A stretch of 15,060 nucleotides of DNA from Ilumatobacteraceae bacterium. GTDB taxonomy: Bacteria; Actinomycetota; Acidimicrobiia; Acidimicrobiales; Ilumatobacteraceae. Location: assembly GCA_025456105.1 (NCBI GenBank), contig JALOLG010000010.1:1-15060 (forward strand), in the 5' to 3' direction. Made by a program: the position numbers and the translations under genes. Below are positions 8,112 through 13,409 of the stretch, piece after piece (the stretch's first letter is position 1; the number at the start of each line of letters is the position of its first letter). The notes below the pieces were generated by a model. It had not been told where the DNA came from, made no database searches, and saw nothing but the letters and a program-made list of their open reading frames with translations.

Positions 8112-9229
8112 CGACCGACGATGTCGGCCCACTGCTCGATCCAGGTGGCGCGCTCGGCCGCGATGAGCGACGGCTCGAGCGTGAGCGGCGCGGCGGGCGC
8201 GGTGGCGAACCGCTCGTACACCTCGGGCAGCTCGACCGTCGCGTTGGCGGGGGCGACGAACAGCGTGAGCGGCAGCTCGCGTTGGAGGTCGGGCGACAGC
8301 AGGAAGTCCACCAGCGCCCGGGCGGCCTCGGGCTGGTCGGTGCCGCGCAGCACGCCGGCGAACTCGACCTGGCGGAAGCACGTGTCGGCCACCACCGCCG
8401 TCGGGGCGTCGTCGCGGGGCGGATCGGCGAACACGACCTCGGCGACGGGGCTGGACCCGTAGCTCACGACGAGCGGGTCGTCACCGCCGGTGGCGCTGAA
8501 GCGCTCGTAGTAGGCCTCGGTCCAGTCGGCGGCGACGTCGACGTCGTTGGCCACGAGGCGCTCCCAGTACCCGGTCCAGCCGTCGACGCCGTAGCGGGCG
8601 ACGGTGGCGAGCAGGAACGCCAACCCCGGCGACGACGCGCCCGCGTCCTGCACGGTGAGCAGCCCCGCGTACGCCGGGTCCGCCAGATCGTCGAAGGTGG
8701 CCGGCGGTGCGAGCCCGCGGTCGGCGAACCACGCGATGTCGTAGTTCACGCACACGTCGCCCTGGTCGACCGGTGTGACGAGGTCGTCGACCACCAGCTC
8801 GGCGACGGACGGATCGACGTCGGCGATCGCAGGGGAGCGGTACGGCTCGAACACGTCGCCCTCGACCGCCCGTGACAGGAACGTGGTGTCGATCCCCCAC
8901 ATGACGTCGCCCTCGGGGTTGCCTGCCGCGAGCTCGGCCTTCACGAGCATCGTGCCCGTGTCGCCGGCGACCAGGATCTCCACCGGGTGGCCGGTCTCGG
9001 CCGCGAACGCGTCGAGCGCAGCGTTGAGCGGGGTGTCGGCGGTGGGGAACGAGTCGTACACCACGAGCGTGACGGGTCCCTCGGCATCGCCCGGTGCGTC
9101 GTCGTCGCCGCACGCCACGAGCGACGCGAGCAGCGTCGCCGCCGCGACGCCGCGCCACACGGTCGCCGCCGCGACGCCGCGCCACACGGTCGCCGGCGCG
9201 ACCGTTCCCGACACGGTCGACCGGGTCAT
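8108..9229 (-). CDS. thiB: Thiamine ABC transporter substrate-binding lipoprotein
   Basis: This 373-residue extracytoplasmic solute-binding protein is a predicted lipoprotein: the lipobox LVAC ends at C40, followed by the acidic linker GDDD. The mature start TLVVYDSFP (53-62) matches the conserved opening of thiamine/iron family 1 binding proteins (E. coli TbpA has YDSF), and WTEAYY (236-241) and VSYGSSP (255-261) match substrate-pocket segments of the same family. The signal region is unusually long because it contains two perfect copies of TVWRGVAAA (14-22 and 23-31) just before the hydrophobic core. The ATG at 9229 overlaps the thiN stop as ATGA. An iron-binding role is possible from sequence alone, but the TPP riboswitch and thiamine pyrophosphokinase upstream make thiamine the likely ligand. 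Confidence 0.93.
   Translation of the reverse strand: MTRSTVSGTVAPATVWRGVAAATVWRGVAAATLLASLVACGDDDAPGDAEGPVTLVVYDSFPTADTPLNAALDAFAAETGHPVEILVAGDTGTMLVKAELAAGNPEGDVMWGIDTTFLSRAVEGDVFEPYRSPAIADVDPSVAELVVDDLVTPVDQGDVCVNYDIAWFADRGLAPPATFDDLADPAYAGLLTVQDAGASSPGLAFLLATVARYGVDGWTGYWERLVANDVDVAADWTEAYYERFSATGGDDPLVVSYGSSPVAEVVFADPPRDDAPTAVVADTCFRQVEFAGVLRGTDQPEAARALVDFLLSPDLQRELPLTLFVAPANATVELPEVYERFATAPAAPLTLEPSLIAAERATWIEQWADIVGR
9135..9188. repeat. Perfect 27-bp tandem duplication in the thiB signal sequence
   Basis: The 27-bp unit starting GTCGCCGCCGCGACGCCGCG occurs at 9135-9161 and again, without mismatch, at 9162-9188. A third, degraded partial copy follows (9189-9202, one mismatch in 14 bases). 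The unit is nine codons, so the reading frame is kept and the protein gains a second TVWRGVAAA. It most likely arose by replication slippage. Confidence 0.95.
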
Positions 9230-9882
9230 GCCGACACCTCCGGGCGCTCGACGAACACGGTGAGCACGCCCAGAACGACGGTGATCTCGACGTCGGTCGC
9301 CTCCGCGAGGTTGCTCACGCCGTGGCCGGCCATCGGGGCGAGATCGACCCGGTCGAGCACCCAGCGGGTGCCGGTGATGGAGACGCCGGTGCAGCCGCCG
9401 TGCAGGGCCAGCAGCGAGATGCCGTAGCCGGGTCGCGTGCGGATCGTCGTCCGCGACGGCCCGTGCAGCACCCGCAGGTGCTGGCCGCCCCACCAGGCCT
9501 CGACCACCGGGATGCTCGTGAGCACCGGCGAGCCGAGTGCCCCGATCGCCGCGAACGTGTGGTCGAGGCGGTCGCCGCCGCCCGAGATCATGGTGAGCCG
9601 CCCGGGGTCGAGGCTCGCGGCACGTTCGACGGCGAGCTCGGTGTCGGTGCGGTCCTTGTCGGTCGGGTGGCGCTCGACGATCGCGTGCGCCTTGGCCCAC
9701 GCGAGACCGGCCGCCGAGACCGAGTCGAGGTCGCCGACGAGGTGCGCCGGGGTGAGCCCGGCCGCGAGCGCGTGGTCGAGCCCACCGTCGGCCGCGATGA
9801 GGATCGACGACGGTCCGACCGCCGCGACGGCGCGTGCACCGAGGGGCTCGGAGCCGGTGACGATGACGACGTGGTCGTGCAT
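9226..9882 (-). CDS. thiN: Thiamine pyrophosphokinase
   Basis: This 218-residue enzyme transfers pyrophosphate from ATP to thiamine, giving TPP (thiamine diphosphate). Motifs appear in the family order: ADGG (31-34), GDLDSV (50-55), the nucleotide/Mg motif PTDKDRTDTELA (73-84) and GGGDRLDHT (101-109); the C-terminal half is the beta-rich thiamine-binding domain. The length of about 210-220 fits bacterial TPKs. The ATG at 9882 follows a good Shine-Dalgarno (GGAGGA, 5 nt before the start), which lies at the 3' end of the TPP riboswitch. Pairing a kinase with a thiamine transporter marks a salvage route: the cell imports thiamine and phosphorylates it, and the product represses the leader. It overlaps thiB as ATGA. 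Symbol thiN follows common use for bacterial TPK; some annotators call it tpk. Confidence 0.96.
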   Translation of the reverse strand: MHDHVVIVTGSEPLGARAVAAVGPSSILIAADGGLDHALAAGLTPAHLVGDLDSVSAAGLAWAKAHAIVERHPTDKDRTDTELAVERAASLDPGRLTMISGGGDRLDHTFAAIGALGSPVLTSIPVVEAWWGGQHLRVLHGPSRTTIRTRPGYGISLLALHGGCTGVSITGTRWVLDRVDLAPMAGHGVSNLAEATDVEITVVLGVLTVFVERPEVSA

Positions 9883-9887
9883 GTGGT

Positions 9888-9893
9888 TCCTCC
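9888..9893 (-). promoter_or_regulatory. Shine-Dalgarno of thiN inside the riboswitch 3' edge
   Basis: GGAGGA, 5 nt before the thiN ATG, directly follows the conserved AATGCCGGC of the TPP aptamer. It is one of the few strong ribosome-binding sites in this window. Its position suggests TPP binding hides it, so control is probably at translation start. Confidence 0.8.
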
Positions 9894-9980
9894 GCCGGCA
9901 TTACCCGGATCAGGTTCTCGGGTCGGCGGCGGCGGCCACCCTCTCAGCCCGCCGTGTCCTGCGAGCTCCCCGTCTGGTGT
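9888..9980 (-). ncRNA. TPP riboswitch (THI element) controlling thiN-thiB-thiP-thiQ
   Basis: Read on the minus strand the leader contains, in order, CGGGGAGC, CTGAGAGGG, ACCCG-AGAACCTGAT-CCGGGT and AATGCCGGCGGAGGA, all hallmarks of the THI element. The P2/P3 arm is AGCTCGC (9969-9963) paired with GCGGGCT and closing an 8-nt loop. The P5-like arm is ACCCG with CGGGT. I could not pair a convincing closing P1 helix, so the outer boundaries are approximate. The 3' edge carries the thiN Shine-Dalgarno, so TPP most likely blocks translation initiation; no intrinsic terminator (stem plus T-run) is seen. TPP binding should lower expression of the transporter and kinase. Confidence 0.95.
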
Positions 9981-9988
9981 CGGCGTCG

Positions 9989-9994
9989 ATGCTA
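9989..9994 (-). promoter_or_regulatory. Probable -10 box (TAGCAT) of the thiamine operon, overlapping the surE stop codon
   Basis: TAGCAT fits TANNNT and predicts transcription starting about 7 nt downstream, near 9981, just before the riboswitch core. Its TAG is the stop codon of surE. Read-through from surE into the operon is also possible. No -35 could be found. Confidence 0.5.
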
Positions 9995-10822
9995 GCGGCG
10001 CACGCCGATCATGCCGTCGAGCGCGTCCCAGGCGGCGCCCAGGTCGTCGCGGTCCTCGTGCTGGATGCGGGTGAGGCACGACACCGCCACGTAGCCCGCC
10101 TCCACCGCGCCGCCGTCGGTGTCGAGCGGGAGCTCGAGCGCCTCGCCCCAGTTCATCTGCACGGAGTACGCGCCCTCGTGACCGGACATCGGCACCAGCG
10201 TGGCGCCCGCCATCGAGCGCGGTGGGACCGTGCCGATGGGGCTGTGCCGCCAGCCGAGGATCTCCGCCACGGGGAGGTTGGGCACGTTCAGGTTGACCAC
10301 CACGGGCCGTTGGGGGAGCGCGGCCAGCAGACCGCCCACGACCACGCCGGCAACCTCGGCGGCCGACTCCCAGCGCTGGTCCTTGATCATGTCGTCCCAG
10401 CCCTGGCCCTCGATCCCGAACCCGGTGACCGCCTGGCTCACCGCCACCCCGCTCACGCCGCCGTTGCGGGCCGTGAGGCAGGCCCCGACGGTGCCCGAGT
10501 GGTAGACGGCGCGGCCGACGTTGGCGCCCGGGTTGATGCCCGACACGACCAGGTCGAAGGGCGGGCCGAACACCCCGAGGCGGGCGAACATCACGCACAG
10601 CCCCGGTGGGCCGTTGACCGCCCAGGCGGTGTCGATGCCGTCGATGGTGGCGTGACGCACCTCGGGCTGGATCAGGTGCAGGGCGCCGAGCGCGGCACCG
10701 GCGCCCGAGTACTCCCGGTCGGGGGCCGCCACCACGACCTCGCCGTGGGGCACCATCGCCCGGGCCAGCACGTGCAGGCCGACCGAGTCGATGCCGTCGT
10801 CGTTCGTGACGAGGATCCTCAT
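9992..10822 (-). CDS. surE: 5'/3'-nucleotidase SurE
   Basis: This 276-residue cytosolic metallophosphatase dephosphorylates nucleoside monophosphates (family knowledge). The N-terminal metal site is TNDDGI (residues 6-11, D8/D9), with S39 in EYSG and the conserved SGINPGANVG at 94-103 carrying the metal ligand asparagine; YHSGTVGA at 107-114 completes the active-site signature. The length is close to the usual 250-270. The ATG at 10822 gives a protein that begins directly with strand 1, MRILVTNDDG. It overlaps the stop of the upstream permease as ATGA, so the two are co-translated. The TAG stop sits inside the -10 box of the thiamine operon. The function call is firm. Confidence 0.96.
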   Translation of the reverse strand: MRILVTNDDGIDSVGLHVLARAMVPHGEVVVAAPDREYSGAGAALGALHLIQPEVRHATIDGIDTAWAVNGPPGLCVMFARLGVFGPPFDLVVSGINPGANVGRAVYHSGTVGACLTARNGGVSGVAVSQAVTGFGIEGQGWDDMIKDQRWESAAEVAGVVVGGLLAALPQRPVVVNLNVPNLPVAEILGWRHSPIGTVPPRSMAGATLVPMSGHEGAYSVQMNWGEALELPLDTDGGAVEAGYVAVSCLTRIQHEDRDDLGAAWDALDGMIGVRR

Positions 10823-11763
10823 GGCTCCTCACTAGCAGGCTCGGGCGCCGCCTGCCCGCTCGCACGGGTGAACAGTGCGAGACCGACCACCACGAGCACC
10901 ATGCCGGGGATCTGCACCGGCTGCACGGTCTCGCCCAGGATCAGCCAGGCCCAGAACACGGCGAGGGCGGGCTGGCCCGACTGGATGACCCCGATCGAGG
11001 CGACCGGCACGCTGTGCTGCGCGAACACGATCAGACCGTGCGCGGCGATCCCGGTGAGGAGGGTGAGGAGCACCACGGCGATCCACCCCCGCGTGCTCAG
11101 GGGCCAGATCTCGTCGCCCGCGAGCACGAGTGCGATCGGGCCCGACGTGAGCAGGCCGATGGGCATCACGCAGGCCATGAACTCCACGACGCCGAGCCCC
11201 TGGCGGGCGTGCTTCGAGGTGAGCAGGTAGGCGGTCCAGCTGGTGACGGCCACCACCACGAGCAGGTCGCCGCCCAGCGTCGCCACCCCCTGGTCGGTGC
11301 CGCCGGCGATCACGACGACCACGCCGTCGAGCGTGATGCCGCCCCAGCGCAGCGCGCCCCAGTTCGGGTGCTCACCGAACAGCACGGCGCCGGCCGGCAG
11401 CAGGAGCAGCGGGGTGAGCGCCCCGATGAACTCGGCGTGGGCGATGCTCGTGCGGGTCACGGCGGTGAAGAAGACGGCGATGTTGAAGCCGAACAGCAGT
11501 CCCGACGGCAGCACGCGGAGCCAGGTGGCGGCGGTGGGGAGCTCGATGACGCGGCGCCGGCGCTGCACGCCGAGCACCGCCCACCAGACGACGATCGCGC
11601 CGATCATGCGCCACAGCGCCACCACCGAGCCGGGCGTCTCGCCCCACTTGACGATGGTCGAGCTGATCGAGAAGCACAGGGCCGCGCCACCCACGGCGAG
11701 GAGCCCGAGGAGGCGCCCTCGGTCGGCGGCGCGCGGAGTCGCTTCGTGCACGCCGGTGGGCAT
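10819..11763 (-). CDS. DMT/EamA-family permease
   Basis: This 314-residue membrane protein has two EamA repeats: the first spans about residues 18-150 (LLGLLAVGGAALCFSISSTI at 18-37) and the second about 165-305, each with about five hydrophobic helices. It contains the typical segments PTAATWLRVLPSGLLFGFNI and AHAEFIGALTPLLLLPAGAV and, near the end, GVIQSGQPALAVFWAWLILGE, the last being the common C-terminal EamA signature around the final helices. The substrate is unknown (metabolite or drug export is usual). The ATG at 11763 is preferred over upstream ATGs, which would lie in the divergent gene, and CAACCT lies 6 nt before it, so the mRNA may be leaderless. It is coupled to surE by an ATGA overlap. 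There is no sign of truncation. Confidence 0.88.
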   Translation of the reverse strand: MPTGVHEATPRAADRGRLLGLLAVGGAALCFSISSTIVKWGETPGSVVALWRMIGAIVVWWAVLGVQRRRRVIELPTAATWLRVLPSGLLFGFNIAVFFTAVTRTSIAHAEFIGALTPLLLLPAGAVLFGEHPNWGALRWGGITLDGVVVVIAGGTDQGVATLGGDLLVVVAVTSWTAYLLTSKHARQGLGVVEFMACVMPIGLLTSGPIALVLAGDEIWPLSTRGWIAVVLLTLLTGIAAHGLIVFAQHSVPVASIGVIQSGQPALAVFWAWLILGETVQPVQIPGMVLVVVGLALFTRASGQAAPEPASEEP

Positions 11764-11767
11764 CGGG

Positions 11768-11773
11768 CAAGGT
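11768..11773 (+). promoter_or_regulatory. Possible -10 box for the SDR gene
   Basis: CAAGGT lies 6 nt before the ATG at 11780; it keeps A2 and T6 of TANNNT but not T1. It overlaps by four bases the possible -10 of the divergent permease on the other strand (11770-11775). The intergenic gap is only 16 bp. The call rests on analogy with stronger boxes elsewhere in the window. Confidence 0.35.
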
Positions 11774-11775
11774 TG
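11770..11775 (-). promoter_or_regulatory. Possible -10 box for the DMT permease-surE transcript
   Basis: CAACCT on the minus strand, 6 nt before the ATG at 11763, is identical in sequence and spacing to the hexamer before gnd. It overlaps the SDR gene's candidate box, so the two transcripts could not easily fire at once. Confidence 0.35.
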
Positions 11776-11779
11776 ACAC

Positions 11780-12454
11780 ATGGGTGAGTTCGACGGCCGG
11801 GTCGCATTGGTGACGGGTGGCGGGCGCGGCATCGGTCGTGCGATCTCCGAGCGGCTGGCCGCCGACGGCGCCGCCGTGGCGGTGAACTACCGGCGCGACG
11901 CTGACTCGGCCCACGCCACCGTCGACGCGATCGTGGCGGCGGGTGGCGTGGCTCGCCCCTACCTCGCGTCGATCGACGACCCCGCTGCCGACGCGGCGAT
12001 GGTGGAGCAGATCACCGCCGAGCTCGGCCCCGTCGACCTGCTGGTGTGCAACGCCGGCATCGCGTCCCAGCGCTCGCGGCCCCGGGGCGACATCGTGATG
12101 ATCTCGTCGGTGGCCACCAGCCACATGGGGCCCAACGGCGCGCCGTACAACATGGGCAAGGCGGCGCTCGAGGCGCTCGCGCGCACGCTGGCGAAGGAGG
12201 AGCGACCGTTCGGCATCCACGTCAACGTCGTCGCGCCGGGCCTGGTCGAGACCGACATGGGCGTGCGGCTGGCCCGGGCGCTCACCGGCCAGCGCGACCT
12301 CGACGACCTCCGATCGCTCGACGCCGTGTCGCCGTTCGGGCGGGTGTGCCAGCCCGACGACGTCGCAGCCGTGGTGGCCTTCTTGTGCAGCGAGGGCGCG
12401 GGCTACGTGACGGGCCAGCGGGTCGAGGTCGACGGTGGGGGCCCCACGCGGTGA
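11780..12454 (+). CDS. SDR-family oxidoreductase with internal deletion
   Basis: This 224-residue short-chain dehydrogenase/reductase has the NAD(P)-binding TGGGRGIG (residues 12-19), NAG at 91-93, catalytic S110, Y123 and K127 (YNMGK), and the C-terminal VDGGGP found in FabG-like enzymes. The spacing is abnormal: N91 of NAG to S110 is 19 residues, whereas FabG-type enzymes have about 52 between the same positions. About 30 residues are missing from just after NAGIASQ up to RPRGDIVMISS. That segment normally holds helix alpha-4, with the tetrad Asn and much of the dimer interface. The frame is intact throughout. The ATG at 11780 was chosen because the Rossmann strand follows at once. Substrate unknown. 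It may be inactive, or a remodelled enzyme, or the sequence may have a collapse here. Confidence 0.88.
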   Translation: MGEFDGRVALVTGGGRGIGRAISERLAADGAAVAVNYRRDADSAHATVDAIVAAGGVARPYLASIDDPAADAAMVEQITAELGPVDLLVCNAGIASQRSRPRGDIVMISSVATSHMGPNGAPYNMGKAALEALARTLAKEERPFGIHVNVVAPGLVETDMGVRLARALTGQRDLDDLRSLDAVSPFGRVCQPDDVAAVVAFLCSEGAGYVTGQRVEVDGGGPTR

Positions 12455-12460
12455 CACCGG

Positions 12461-12466
12461 TAGCCT
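12461..12466 (+). promoter_or_regulatory. -10 box (TAGCCT) of nfuA
   Basis: TAGCCT matches TANNNT and lies exactly 7 nt before the GTG at 12474. No Shine-Dalgarno is present, consistent with a leaderless transcript. It sits 6 bp after the SDR stop codon, so nfuA probably has its own promoter. Confidence 0.6.
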
Positions 12467-12473
12467 GGACGCC

Positions 12474-13097
12474 GTGACAGCTTCCCCCCTGGCGGCCGTC
12501 AGCGAGCCGATCATCGAGATCACCCCCGAGGCGCTGGCCGAGCTCAAGTCGCTGCGCGACGACGAGGCAGACGGCGAGCTGCTCGGGCTGCGGCTCGAGA
12601 TCGTGTCGGGTCCGGGCGAGGACTTCCGCTACGACCTCAGCTTCGACGAGTACCTGAAGGCCGGCTTCCACGACGAGGTCCGCACCCACGACGGGCTGAA
12701 GGTGATCATCCCGGGCAAGGACGTCGAGCTGCTGCAGGGTGCCACGCTCGACCACACGGCCACGCAGGGGCTCGTCATCCGCAACCCCAACCGGCCGCCC
12801 GCTCCGCACGTCGAGGGTCTCGTGCACGACGACGAGATGTCGGCCCAGATCGAAGCGGTGGTGGCGGGCGAGGTGAACCCTGCGCTGGCCGCCCACGGTG
12901 GCTTCGTCACCTACGTCGGCCATGACGGCGAGGGGGTCGTCTACATGACGATGGGCGGCGGGTGCCACGGCTGCTCGATGAGCAAGATGACCATGCTCGA
13001 GGGCGTGCAGACGATGCTCGTCGAAGCCGTGCCCGGCGTGCAGAAGGTCCGCGACCTCACCGACCACGCGACCGGCGAGAACCCCTACTACCGCTGA
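12474..13097 (+). CDS. nfuA: NfuA-type Fe-S cluster carrier protein
   Basis: This 207-residue protein carries and delivers [4Fe-4S] clusters to apo-enzymes. Residues 13-108 form an A-type (IscA/HesB-like) domain that has no cysteine, as in E. coli NfuA where this domain is a docking module. Residues 125-207 form the NifU C-terminal domain: HGGFVTYV (141-148) and the cluster-binding CHGC, C164-x2-C167. The length is close to the usual 190-200. GTG at 12474 is preferred to an upstream ATG 39 bp earlier, because the latter overlaps the SDR end and is not backed by a promoter, while TAGCCT sits 7 nt before the GTG. The end is 4 bp from the convergent small GNAT gene. Confidence 0.95.
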   Translation: MTASPLAAVSEPIIEITPEALAELKSLRDDEADGELLGLRLEIVSGPGEDFRYDLSFDEYLKAGFHDEVRTHDGLKVIIPGKDVELLQGATLDHTATQGLVIRNPNRPPAPHVEGLVHDDEMSAQIEAVVAGEVNPALAAHGGFVTYVGHDGEGVVYMTMGGGCHGCSMSKMTMLEGVQTMLVEAVPGVQKVRDLTDHATGENPYYR

Positions 13098-13101
13098 GCG
13101 G

Positions 13102-13386
13102 TCACCGCGCCAGCAGCTCGGCCGCGTCGGGCCGGGTGCGCAGGTGGGCCGCGGCGTACGAGCAGACGGGCCGGATCGTGCGACCCTGGGCGCGCACCAG
13201 CTCCGCGACGCCGTCGAGCAGGCGCGCCGCGAACCCGTGACCGCGATGGGCGAGGTCGGTCTCGACGTGCGGGATCACGACGACATCGCCCTCGACCCAG
13301 TAGTCGGCCCACGAGACCACGTGGCCACCCACCCGCAGCGACCAGCGCTGCCCGTCGTCGACGATCTCGGCCTCTGCGTCGTGCAC
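13102..13386 (-). CDS. Small GNAT-like acetyltransferase (YjdJ/COG2388 type)
   Basis: The 94-residue product is a minimal GNAT domain: it has a GDVVVIPHVETDLAHRGHGF segment (33-52) with the acetyl-CoA loop AHRGHGFAARLL, and the VCSYAAAHLR motif (74-83) in which a Cys-Ser-Tyr replaces the usual acceptor-side residues in this family. This class is about 90-110 residues long, so the gene is complete. The acceptor substrate is unknown; family members are thought to act on small molecules or amines, but none is proved here. The start is a GTG at 13386, with TAGAGT 6 nt upstream and no Shine-Dalgarno. It is divergent from the next gene with overlapping promoters. The stop faces that of nfuA across 4 bp. 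Confidence 0.85.
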   Translation of the reverse strand: MHDAEAEIVDDGQRWSLRVGGHVVSWADYWVEGDVVVIPHVETDLAHRGHGFAARLLDGVAELVRAQGRTIRPVCSYAAAHLRTRPDAAELLAR

Positions 13387-13392
13387 GGTGCC

Positions 13393-13398
13393 ACTCTA
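13393..13398 (-). promoter_or_regulatory. -10 box (TAGAGT) of the small GNAT gene
   Basis: TAGAGT on the minus strand fits TANNNT and lies 6 nt before the GTG at 13386. It shares the central TA with the -10 box of the divergent gene. No -35 is visible. Confidence 0.55.
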
Positions 13399-13402
13399 CG
13401 AT
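13397..13402 (+). promoter_or_regulatory. -10 box (TACGAT) of the HMGCS-like gene
   Basis: TACGAT fits TANNNT and lies 7 nt before the GTG at 13410, the leaderless spacing. Positions 13397-13398 are also the first two bases of the -10 box on the opposite strand, so the divergent pair shares one melting site. Confidence 0.6.
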
Positions 13403-13409
13403 CCGGGTC

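Noticed and set aside
6273..8462. 729-residue open frame on the plus strand, opposite thiP/thiQ
   Set aside because: It is rich in Arg/His/Gly/Pro and lies fully antisense to thiQ and thiP, which have clear motifs; long antisense frames are common in very GC-rich DNA.
5930..9229. Iron(III) rather than thiamine ABC transporter
   Set aside because: The ThiB and ThiP families resemble iron transporters, but the TPP riboswitch, the adjoining thiamine pyrophosphokinase and YDSF-type binding motifs favour thiamine.
12435..12447. GTGGGGGCCCCAC inverted repeat, considered as a terminator for the SDR gene
   Set aside because: It lies inside the SDR coding end, has a 1-nt centre and no T-run, and nfuA transcription begins just after it.
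12435..12473. Upstream ATG extension of nfuA (13 extra residues)
   Set aside because: It overlaps the SDR 3' end and carries no promoter or ribosome site, while the GTG at 12474 has TAGCCT at the leaderless spacing.
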